Positions 54,040 through 61,605 of a DNA stretch of 64,000 bases are shown here, piece by piece (positions within the stretch are counted from its first letter, which is position 1; the number at the start of each line of letters is the position of its first letter). Source of the DNA: Halanaerobium hydrogeniformans (GTDB taxonomy: Bacteria > Bacillota > Halanaerobiia > Halanaerobiales > Halanaerobiaceae); the NCBI RefSeq assembly GCF_000166415.1, contig NC_014654.1, positions 2,480,001-2,544,000 on the forward strand, in the 5' to 3' direction. The position numbers were made by a program, and so were the translations under genes. Under the pieces are notes generated by a model. The model was not told the DNA's origin. It saw nothing but the letters and a program-made list of their open reading frames with translations, and did no database searches.

Positions 54040-54759
54040 TTACTTAGCATTATTTTCATTTGTTTCTACTTCTACATCATCAACTACATCAGATTTATCG
54101 AGGAATTTAGGAATTAATGATACCAGAACTATTAGCACACCAGCAATAGCGATATACATTAATATCTGCATAGGACTTTCTCCTCTAGCTAATGCAGAAG
54201 CCATTAAGATATATGCAGTTGTACCAGGTATCATGGTTACCCATGAGACAAAGAAATATAATGGCAGACTGATGTCAGTTAAACCATAAACATAGTTTTG
54301 AAGATTAAATGGAAAAACCGGAACTGATCTTGTTAAAAGTAGCATTCTCCAGCCATTTTTCCTTACTCCATCATCTATCTTTTTAACATGTTCATTCTTC
54401 TCTTTCCAGCCCTCAACCAGGTCTCTTGCAGCATAACGACCAATCAAAAACGCTGCTGTAGCTCCAAGAGTTGAACCTAATGAAGCATAAATAATTGCAG
54501 GTAGTGGAGCGAAAACAAGTCCTCCTAAAATTGCAACAGGTAAACCAGGCAAGAAAAATATACAGGCAGCTATCCAGAGACCTATATAAATTAATGGAGC
54601 CATTACCCCAAAGCCCTGTACCCAATCCTGTAATAAATTAAGATTGTCTCTACTAATATAGTCGGCTAAACCAAAATAATGAATTACAAAAGCTGCTATA
54701 GCTATTACAGCTATAGTAATTATAAGTTTTTTCTTGTTTTTCTTCTTTTCTTCTGTCAT
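54040..54759 (-). CDS. TVP38/TMEM64 (VTT-domain) membrane protein
   Basis: A 239-residue DedA-superfamily membrane protein with about five to six hydrophobic helices. It has the VTT-domain core FLPGLPVAILGGLVFAP, GSTLGATAAFLIGRYAAR, and RSVPVFPFNLQNYVYGLTDI. Lysine-rich N-terminus and acidic C-terminal tail (VVDDVEVETNENN). VTT proteins act in lipid scrambling or small-molecule transport, and are often found with redox enzymes. It follows the Hdr-like genes by 18 bases and is probably their co-transcribed membrane partner. Confidence 0.9.
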   Translation of the reverse strand: MTEEKKKNKKKLIITIAVIAIAAFVIHYFGLADYISRDNLNLLQDWVQGFGVMAPLIYIGLWIAACIFFLPGLPVAILGGLVFAPLPAIIYASLGSTLGATAAFLIGRYAARDLVEGWKEKNEHVKKIDDGVRKNGWRMLLLTRSVPVFPFNLQNYVYGLTDISLPLYFFVSWVTMIPGTTAYILMASALARGESPMQILMYIAIAGVLIVLVSLIPKFLDKSDVVDDVEVETNENNAK

Positions 54760-54777
54760 TTCTTTAAATTTCCCCCT

Positions 54778-55548
54778 TTAGGATAATACTTCTTGAATTT
54801 TTTTCTTGGTTTTATAGCGATTAACCCAACTTGCTACTGATCCTTCAAGTCCAGGAAAATCAGATTCTGTTGTCCATACATCCCCAAATATTAAATTTAA
54901 TATATGAACAGCTTTTTTACCACCTTTGATCATTGAAGCTCTACAGGCAGCACAGTAAGTCACTAAATAGTCAGTTTCAAATTCGGCAGTCCTTTTTTCC
55001 ATGATCTGTTGTGCTAAATCAGGGTTAGCAGGTACAACCATACCTCCAAAACCACAACATCTAGTATTTTCTTTAGTATGTGGTGGTTCTTCTGTATTAT
55101 AACCCAGTTGATCTATAATCCAACGTATACCAGCGTGAATATCCTCTCTATCTCTGGTCGAGCAAGAATCGTGAACACCAAATGTTATATCACTATCTTT
55201 AGCTTTACCAACTGTCCCTTCAGGCATACCAATCTTAGGCATTAACTCCCACAAAGAAATTACTTTTTGATCTGGACTACTAGCAGACATTGTTAAATAA
55301 CATGACTGGCAGGCAACTATTATTTCATCAGCACCTAAGGCATCAATCTCTTCCTGTAAACCTGCATAGCGTTTTTTAAACTCATCATATTGGCCTAATG
55401 CTTTTGTAGGTTTACCACAGCATTTTAAAATTGCTCCAGTGCCAGGTAATTTATTTTGTAAATAATCAATTACTTTTCCTACTAATTCCGGGCTATATGA
55501 AGACAAGCTACAACCTGGAATAAATACTCTTTTTGTTTTCGTTTTCAT
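54778..55548 (-). CDS. HdrB-like protein with two CCG domains
   Basis: A 256-residue soluble Fe-S protein. Two complete CCG motifs are visible: Cys13, Cys43-Cys44, Cys80 and Cys83; then Cys129, Cys164-Cys165, Cys199 and Cys202. In HdrB this pattern binds non-cubane [4Fe-4S] clusters that cleave disulfides. It starts exactly where the upstream flavoprotein gene ends (shared base at 55548), so the two form a complex. Together they resemble HdrBC fused to an NAD(P)H-oxidising flavoprotein. The substrate, a disulfide, persulfide or thiosulfate-derived species, is inferred. Confidence 0.9.
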   Translation of the reverse strand: MKTKTKRVFIPGCSLSSYSPELVGKVIDYLQNKLPGTGAILKCCGKPTKALGQYDEFKKRYAGLQEEIDALGADEIIVACQSCYLTMSASSPDQKVISLWELMPKIGMPEGTVGKAKDSDITFGVHDSCSTRDREDIHAGIRWIIDQLGYNTEEPPHTKENTRCCGFGGMVVPANPDLAQQIMEKRTAEFETDYLVTYCAACRASMIKGGKKAVHILNLIFGDVWTTESDFPGLEGSVASWVNRYKTKKKIQEVLS

Positions 55549-57326
55549 TATTTAGAGTCCTCCTCTTTATCAGAAGCCGGTTGACTAGTTGTAAAGAACT
55601 TAGAAAATCCTAATCTTTGATGCCATTTAATAGCGTTATGGCCTTTAATTGGTGATTCACCATTATTTTCTTTAACAGCAATTTTCCTTAAATCCATGAA
55701 GCGATCTTTTAGTTCAAATTCTTGTGGACAAACTAAGGTACATTGACTGCACATATTACAGGAATAATAAACTAAAGGATCTATTCCAACATCTATTACT
55801 TCCTGGAATAATGCTTTTGGTGAGTCACAATATTTTTCTAACATTAAGCAGTCTTTAACACATTCTTTACATTCACATTCTAAGCAGCGTAGTGATTCAC
55901 CCTTAGCTTCAGCAATATTAAAACCTAATTCTACTTCATTAAAGTTATTTTTGCGTTCTTCAACATCAATCATTCTCATATCTACCCTGCGTCTTACAGG
56001 TTCTTGAGGATCAATTTCTTTTTCTAATTTCGTTTCATAAGCACCTTCGTTTTCACGATCTGCGAATAAATCTTCATCTTTTAAATATCTATCAATAGAA
56101 ATTGCAGCTTTTCTTCCGTGAGCCATTGCTTCTACAGCTAAAAGAGGAGTCCCTTTGCAATCTCCACCTACAAAAACATTTTCTGTTTCTGACTGTAGAG
56201 TTATTTCATCAGTCTGATTTAGCTCAACTGCTTCATCTTCAACAAAAGAATCGTCTGCTCTCTGTCCAATGGCAAAAATTACTGTCTCTGCTTCAATTTC
56301 TCTTAAGTTGTCTTCACAGTATGCTGGATTAAAATTACCTTCACTATCAAAAACCTGTTCACATTTCTTTAAGGTAATTCCTTCAACATTTTCTTCACCC
56401 TTAATCTCTTTTGGACCCCAACCAGGGTTCATTATTATTCCTTCTTCTTCTGCATCTTCGATTTCCCAGGAGTGAGCAGGAATTTCATTTCCACTTTCCA
56501 AACATGCTACATTTATTTCTTCTGCACCAAGTCTCCAGGCAGTACGTGCAACATCCATTGCAACATTTCCACCACCAATTACTACTATCTTTTTACCAAT
56601 TTCTACTTCATTGCCTAAAGCAGCATCACGTAAAAAGTCAGCACCGATTAATACACCTTCTAGATCTGCTCCATCTATAGGTATCATAATACCCTTATGA
56701 GCACCTGCTGCAACATAAACAGCATCAAAATCTTCTTTTAATTGAGCAAATTCGATGTCTTTTCCAACTTCAGTATTTAGATGAATTTCTACACCTAGTT
56801 TTTCTAAGATACTATATTCATAGTCAATAATATCATGAGGTAAACGATAAGCGGGAATACCAAATCTAAGCATTCCTCCTACCTCTGGAAGTTTTTCATA
56901 AATATTTACCTGGTGTCCTTCTTTCTGTAAATGATAAGCTGCAACTGCTCCTGAAGGACCAGCACCAATAACCGCAATTTTTTTGCCAGTTTCTGCTTCA
57001 CGGCTTAAGTCCCAATCTGCAGGGTTGTCTGCCATATCAGCTGCAAAGCGTTTTAAATTTTTAATAGAAAGAGCTTCTTCAAGTTCTCCCCTTTTGCATT
57101 CCTCTTCACAAGGGTGGGCACAAACTCTTCCTAAAATTCCAGGGAAAATAGTTTTCTCTCTGATCAATCTGATAGCTTCTTTATATTTGCCATCTCTAAC
57201 TAAAGTAATATAACCCTGGACATCAATATCCAACGGACATCTTGCCTGGCAATATGGTGGTTCATCTGCCAAACAATCTTCAATAACTTCATTCATTTCA
57301 TTAAGCACTTTTTCTGTTAACTGCAC
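55548..57326 (-). CDS. NAD(P)H flavoprotein with GltD-like and HdrC-like domains
   Basis: A 592-residue electron-transfer enzyme. The N-terminal Fe-S segment (1-100) has CQARCPLDIDVQGY and CAHPCEEECKRG. A GltD-like core follows, with FAD loop VIGAGPSGAVAAYHL and NAD(P) loop VIGGGNVAMDVARTA, and FVGGDCKGTPLLAVEAM. The C-terminus (about 480-570) adds two [4Fe-4S] sites, CLECECKECVKDC and CNMCSQCTLVCP, as in HdrC. There is no GltB nearby, so glutamate synthase is ruled out. It probably passes electrons from NAD(P)H (or ferredoxin) to the HdrB-like partner. Confidence 0.9.
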   Translation of the reverse strand: MQLTEKVLNEMNEVIEDCLADEPPYCQARCPLDIDVQGYITLVRDGKYKEAIRLIREKTIFPGILGRVCAHPCEEECKRGELEEALSIKNLKRFAADMADNPADWDLSREAETGKKIAVIGAGPSGAVAAYHLQKEGHQVNIYEKLPEVGGMLRFGIPAYRLPHDIIDYEYSILEKLGVEIHLNTEVGKDIEFAQLKEDFDAVYVAAGAHKGIMIPIDGADLEGVLIGADFLRDAALGNEVEIGKKIVVIGGGNVAMDVARTAWRLGAEEINVACLESGNEIPAHSWEIEDAEEEGIIMNPGWGPKEIKGEENVEGITLKKCEQVFDSEGNFNPAYCEDNLREIEAETVIFAIGQRADDSFVEDEAVELNQTDEITLQSETENVFVGGDCKGTPLLAVEAMAHGRKAAISIDRYLKDEDLFADRENEGAYETKLEKEIDPQEPVRRRVDMRMIDVEERKNNFNEVELGFNIAEAKGESLRCLECECKECVKDCLMLEKYCDSPKALFQEVIDVGIDPLVYYSCNMCSQCTLVCPQEFELKDRFMDLRKIAVKENNGESPIKGHNAIKWHQRLGFSKFFTTSQPASDKEEDSK

Positions 57327-57480
57327 TAAATGACCTCCTTATTAGTGTATGATATACTTTTCACAATTAGAATTAAAAAAATATTATATTCCTACATATA
57401 ATTATAGACTCTGAGTAATGCTTTGTCTTTATAATATACATATAAAAATAAAGTATTTTTTTGTATTTATATACAAAAAC

Positions 57481-58032
57481 TTAATAGTCAATTAACTTAA
57501 TTAAAAGCTTACTTCCACTATAAATTCCTAAAATGATAAAAGGGAGATAAAGCCAGGCATTTAACGCCAAAGAAGCAAATGCAGTATATAAACCCCCAAT
57601 ATTACAGCCAATTGCTATCCGTGCACCATAACCCATTAACCAGCCACCAATTAAAACAGTAACAAATTGTTTTTTGTTTTTTATTTTTTTTAATTTAAAC
57701 TGCCCTGCTAATAAAATTGCTATTAAAGCACCAATAATTATGCCGAAATTTGACCAGCTGTATTTATCAAGCCAGGGCAAGGTATATTCGTAATACTGCC
57801 AGGCTTCCCAATTTTCAACACCTACTCCAAACAGAGAAATTATCCAGGCACCTAATCTGGCAAAACCACTTGTTATTGACCAAATCTCTCCTGAAACAGC
57901 AAAATAGATAATATTAACTACAGCAAGCAAGATACCACCAAACCAATAAGGCCATGGTTTTTTAAATGCTATATCCCATGCTTCAGCTCTTTTTTCAGTT
58001 AGTCTTTGTAATAGTGATTTTCCATTCACCAA
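57481..58032 (-). CDS. YeeE/YedE-family membrane protein, C-terminal half of a split TsuA-type transporter
   Basis: A 183-residue membrane protein with about four helices. The conserved LMGYGARIAIGCNIGG (Cys143) is the signature of the second YeeE half. YeeE/TsuA imports thiosulfate using three conserved Cys; one of them is here. Start is a TTG at 58032 or the GTG three bases later, both after GAGG. It is the last gene of the yedE-tusA-yeeE group. Confidence 0.9.
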   Translation of the reverse strand: MVNGKSLLQRLTEKRAEAWDIAFKKPWPYWFGGILLAVVNIIYFAVSGEIWSITSGFARLGAWIISLFGVGVENWEAWQYYEYTLPWLDKYSWSNFGIIIGALIAILLAGQFKLKKIKNKKQFVTVLIGGWLMGYGARIAIGCNIGGLYTAFASLALNAWLYLPFIILGIYSGSKLLIKLIDY

Positions 58033-58050
58033 AATCCACCTCTTCAGTTT

Positions 58051-58218
58051 CTACCTCATAATTTTTTTTCGAGCCCATTCAGGAATATTTGTCATTGAAC
58101 AGGTATGGTCTAATTCAATAAATAATTTGTCACCTATTTTTAATTTATTCATTTCTTTTTCTGTTTTTATTAAAGGAAGAGGACACGGCTCCCCCGTACA
58201 GTCTAAATGTTTATCCAC
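58051..58218 (-). CDS. TusA/SirA-like sulfur-carrier protein (short ORF)
   Basis: A 55-residue protein. LDCTGEPCPLPLIKTEKEM carries the CPxP motif whose Cys holds a persulfide in TusA, followed by KLKIGDKLFIELDH and CSMTNIPEWARK. GTG start at 58218, 11 bases after GGAGG. It is a little shorter than usual (about 75). It sits between two YeeE-type half genes, as in TsuA/TsuB systems where the TusA-like protein takes up sulfur from the transporter. Confidence 0.88.
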   Translation of the reverse strand: MDKHLDCTGEPCPLPLIKTEKEMNKLKIGDKLFIELDHTCSMTNIPEWARKKIMR

Positions 58219-58242
58219 TTTGAATAATTCCTCCTCTTCTAC

Positions 58243-58881
58243 TTAAAATTTATGCTTTTCCCACCAGTAACTGAGCAAATATAAAAAAAGCAAAAATATT
58301 ATTTGTAAAACTAAAGCATTTCCCCAACCGACAAGCTGAGGTAAATGAGTCGTTTTTTGACTTCTAATTAATTGATACCAAAAGGAAGCATCATAGCTGC
58401 CGTGTACAGAACCAGCAATAAAGCCTACTATAACTACCCACTGCAGTTTATAACCTTCCCCCAATCTGGTCAGGGTTCCAGAAGCACAACCACCGCTTAC
58501 TGCAGCACCCAGACCAAAAACAAAAGCTCCGATTGGAATATGCCACCCTAATGGAACAAATTTACCCTGAACCGGTAAACCATTAAGCTGTTGCTGGTAT
58601 TGTATATAAGCAAAACCAATACTAACAATAATTGTAGATAAAATTAATGCTCTACTGAGTTTTGTTAATCCAAACAAAAACGGATCTCTTAATGCAGCAG
58701 TAAAACAAATTCTTGATCGCTGTAAAATAAAACCAACTATTAAACCAAAAACCCAACTTTTAGCAAGAGTTATTTCTAAACTATTACTCAAATATAAATA
58801 GATATATATAGAAAAAATTATAATAATTACAGCCAATTTTAACTGCCAGTTATTCTGCTGTTCATACTCCTGCTGCTTCAT
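58243..58881 (-). CDS. YeeE/YedE-family membrane protein, N-terminal half of a split TsuA-type transporter
   Basis: A 212-residue membrane protein with about five helices. Conserved cysteines lie in LQRSRICFTAALRD (Cys59) and AVSGGCASGTLTRLGEGY (Cys132), signatures of the first YeeE half. With the 57481-58032 protein it would give the three-Cys set of TsuA. Its start is one base after the stop of the regulator gene. Confidence 0.9.
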   Translation of the reverse strand: MKQQEYEQQNNWQLKLAVIIIIFSIYIYLYLSNSLEITLAKSWVFGLIVGFILQRSRICFTAALRDPFLFGLTKLSRALILSTIIVSIGFAYIQYQQQLNGLPVQGKFVPLGWHIPIGAFVFGLGAAVSGGCASGTLTRLGEGYKLQWVVIVGFIAGSVHGSYDASFWYQLIRSQKTTHLPQLVGWGNALVLQIIFLLFLYLLSYWWEKHKF

Positions 58882-60180
58882 TTATTTATTCTCCTCAAAA
58901 TGATAATTGAATTTTTCGTTACTTATAATAAACTTATAAATTTTATAAGCAATAGTTAAATTTAATTTATCATCAAAATTATCAAAATCAAGCCCTAGTA
59001 TTTCCTGGATTTGTTTAATCCTATAACGCATAGTATTTGGATGAATGCTTAATTTTTCAGAGGATACATTGATGTCTCCATCTTCTTCTAAAAAAACCTC
59101 CAGTGTTTCTAACCACTCATTATCTTTTTCAAGGGAATATTTAATTAATTCACTTAAATATTCATCTGCAAAATTAAAAAGTTCTTTTTTGTCGAGATGC
59201 CACAATAACCTTAAAACCCCGAGTCCTTCGTAAAAAACAATATTTTTTTCCTGTTCAGTATTTTCTAAAAAATCAAGTGTATAATTTGCTTTTTTAAAGC
59301 TATCAGCTATCTCTCTACAGTCTTCAGTATATAGACCTCCAGCAGCCATAATTTCAACTTTTTTAAAAGCTTTTTGTGTTTTATTATAAATTAAATCAAT
59401 ATCATTTTCTATTTGTACTGTCTTATTTGGATAATTAATCAATAATACTATATCTTCATCATAAGAAAAAATAATATATTTTGATTTAATATGGGTTCTA
59501 ATAATCCGATGCAAATATCTAATAATCTGTTCTTCAAGCTCATAATAATAAAGAGTTGTACCTTTATTATCATCTGAATAAATTTTTGAGAAATCAATCC
59601 TTAAAGTATAGAGTTGATAAGATAAACTTAAATCCCAACCAGCCAGTTCACCTCTTTTAATAAGTTCTTCTTTAGATTTAACCCTGCCATTTATTAAATC
59701 CTCTATTAATTCACTATTACATTTTTGAGCAAGTCGTTGGACAATATAATTTTGGTGAAGTTTCAATGAAAATGCATAAGCAGCCTGTAAAATAGCTAAA
59801 CAGGCATCTTTTTTTAAACTCTTTTCTTCTAGAATAACTAAAAATCCAAGTGTCTCATCATTATGATTCAGTTTAACCTGAACTTCTCTAACCTCTTTTT
59901 GCTTCCACTGATAAACCACTCTTTTAATTAAAATATCATATTCACAAAATATTTCTTCACTTGCTTTAATTTCTTTTTCTTCTAAATAATTATAAAATTC
60001 TTTATCAGCCTTAAGAGCTTTTGAAATATATATAGTATCATCCTGGTATTTATCCAATAAGAATACAGGATTATCAACTTCTTCAATCAGAGCATTACAT
60101 AGAGTTTGCAATCCGCCATCATTTAACAAGATCTTTTGATATTTCTGCTGTAAGGACAGTATTTTTTCTTCTCTATTCAA
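58882..60180 (-). CDS. PucR/CdaR-type transcriptional regulator
   Basis: A 432-residue regulator. The N-terminal 150 residues look like a sensor (GAF-like) domain, the middle has a degenerate GGDEF-like CdaR region (about 175-300), and the C-terminus carries the PucR helix-turn-helix: TLEVFLEEDGDINVSSEKL then HPNTMRYRIKQIQEIL. It is first of the group regulator-yedE-tusA-yeeE, so it probably controls uptake of the sulfur compound. The effector is unknown. Confidence 0.9.
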   Translation of the reverse strand: MNREEKILSLQQKYQKILLNDGGLQTLCNALIEEVDNPVFLLDKYQDDTIYISKALKADKEFYNYLEEKEIKASEEIFCEYDILIKRVVYQWKQKEVREVQVKLNHNDETLGFLVILEEKSLKKDACLAILQAAYAFSLKLHQNYIVQRLAQKCNSELIEDLINGRVKSKEELIKRGELAGWDLSLSYQLYTLRIDFSKIYSDDNKGTTLYYYELEEQIIRYLHRIIRTHIKSKYIIFSYDEDIVLLINYPNKTVQIENDIDLIYNKTQKAFKKVEIMAAGGLYTEDCREIADSFKKANYTLDFLENTEQEKNIVFYEGLGVLRLLWHLDKKELFNFADEYLSELIKYSLEKDNEWLETLEVFLEEDGDINVSSEKLSIHPNTMRYRIKQIQEILGLDFDNFDDKLNLTIAYKIYKFIISNEKFNYHFEENK

Positions 60181-60293
60181 TGCAAATTCCCTCCTTTAAT
60201 GCTTATTATATCACGCATTACTTTACTTCTCTACTTTTTATTAAATATGACTGTAGAAAAAGCAAAGAAGGGAATTCTAAATAAAATTAAAAG

Positions 60294-60369
60294 AAAAGAG
60301 CATTTATTCTGCCCTGTTTTTAAATCCTTTATTTAGGATATATAGCCAGGAAGAACAAATGCTCTTTTT
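60294..60369 (-). terminator. Large structured element after the rhodanese gene
   Basis: A 12-bp outer stem (60294-60305 with 60357-60368, AAAAGAGCATTT and complement) closes an inner region with further short stems (TTCT/AGAA, CC/GG, TCC/GGA). On the minus strand TTTTCTTTT follows, so termination of the rhodanese transcript is likely. The large loop could also be a leader structure for the downstream regulator gene. Confidence 0.7.
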
Positions 60370-60398
60370 ATAATTATTCTATTTATATTTTATAAAAT

Positions 60399-61355
60399 TT
60401 ATTGATCTGTCTCAATAGGAAGATCTTCTCTAGAACTCCACTCAATCCAGGAACCATCATAATTAGCTACATCTTCATAGCCGAGTAACTGGCTTAAAAC
60501 AAAAGTTGTATGAGATGATCTAACACCTGACTGACAATAATTATATGCGGCTTTATCAGGAGTTACCCCTTGTTCCTCATAAATTTCTCTTAATTCATCA
60601 GCAGTTTTAATTAAATTATCATCATTGAGATTTTCTGTCCATTCTATCCAGATAGGAGTAGGAATTCTCCCTGCTCTCTCAGCTGGATTCAATTTCTCCG
60701 CACCAGTAAATTCATCTTCAGCACGAGTATCTACAATGTTTTTATCGTCATCATCAATAGCAGCTAATATATCATCTGCATCAACAAGCATTGATTCATC
60801 AACTTCACCCATCTCATATTCTACAGCATCTCTACCTGGGCTAGAAAGTGCAATATCATAGTCAAGGGCACGCCAGAAATCTAACTGACCATCCAGTATT
60901 CGTACATCTTCATGGCCTAACATAGTCATCATCCACCACATTCTTGTAGCATCGTGGCCACCACCTGAAGTATAAACAACTACTGTATCATCATGACTGA
61001 TTCCATTTTCACCAAGCCATTCGGCTAAACCTTCATGAGAAATTCTCATACCAGCATATTCATGATCTGGATCAGTTACATCTGATCTCCAAACCTGAAT
61101 AGCACCTGGAATATGACCCATAGAATAAGCATCCGCTCTTCTGAAATCAATTATTGCAACATCATCATTACCTTTGATCTCATTAAGCTCCATAGCACTA
61201 ATTAAAGAATCTGTATTTTCATAACCTCTTTCTTCAATTGGGACATAATTTTCCATGTCAATTTCTAAATCAGTATAAAGAGTTGATTCATAAAATAAAC
61301 CCCCACCAATAATTAAAACAGCCACTAATAAAACTATTATCGTCTTTTTTTCCAC
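60399..61355 (-). CDS. Exported tandem rhodanese sulfurtransferase
   Basis: A 318-residue thiosulfate-type sulfurtransferase held outside the membrane by an N-terminal helix (about 5-23). Domain 1 (about 45-165) has IDFRRADAYSMGHIPGA, but its active-site loop reads VYTSGGGHDATR without Cys. Domain 2 (about 195-310) has the active loop YNYCQSGVRSSHT with the catalytic Cys. The protein is very acidic, fitting salt-exposed localisation. It lies upstream of the thiosulfate-transporter-like genes. Rhodaneses have been implicated in thiosulfate use by Halanaerobium; here that role is inferred. Confidence 0.92.
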   Translation of the reverse strand: MEKKTIIVLLVAVLIIGGGLFYESTLYTDLEIDMENYVPIEERGYENTDSLISAMELNEIKGNDDVAIIDFRRADAYSMGHIPGAIQVWRSDVTDPDHEYAGMRISHEGLAEWLGENGISHDDTVVVYTSGGGHDATRMWWMMTMLGHEDVRILDGQLDFWRALDYDIALSSPGRDAVEYEMGEVDESMLVDADDILAAIDDDDKNIVDTRAEDEFTGAEKLNPAERAGRIPTPIWIEWTENLNDDNLIKTADELREIYEEQGVTPDKAAYNYCQSGVRSSHTTFVLSQLLGYEDVANYDGSWIEWSSREDLPIETDQ

Positions 61356-61604
61356 TTTAATTTTGCCTCCCCTTAGCTTTGTTGTATTGTCTTTTTTTTC
61401 ACAATCTTAATTACTAGTAATATTATACCCATTATATTAAGAAAATAAATTATATAAAAGTATGAAATATAACACTTTATTTTGTTAATATAAACAAAAC
61501 CCTTAGAAAATGTGTGATATTTATAACTTTTTGTTAATCTTATCTTTAGTGATTGTTGTTATCAATCATTATTGTAAACTAATTCAAATAATTTCATTAT
61601 ATCC
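61356..61604 (-). promoter_or_regulatory. Upstream region of the rhodanese gene
   Basis: AT-rich, with several TATAAT-like -10 boxes (for example on the minus strand just past 61420) but no strong -35. An inverted repeat TTTTGTT-N6-AACAAAA (61480-61499) is a candidate operator. The IS insertion begins at its left edge. Confidence 0.4.
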
Positions 61605-61605
61605 T
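61587..61605. repeat. Left copy of the IS target-site direct repeat
   Basis: AATAATTTCATTATATCCT, identical to 63101-63119 over 19 bases. The terminal base on each side may belong to the element. Confidence 0.85.

Noticed and set aside
55548-57326. Glutamate synthase small subunit
   Set aside because: The core is GltD-like, but there is no large subunit gene and the C-terminus has HdrC-type Fe-S sites with an HdrB partner.
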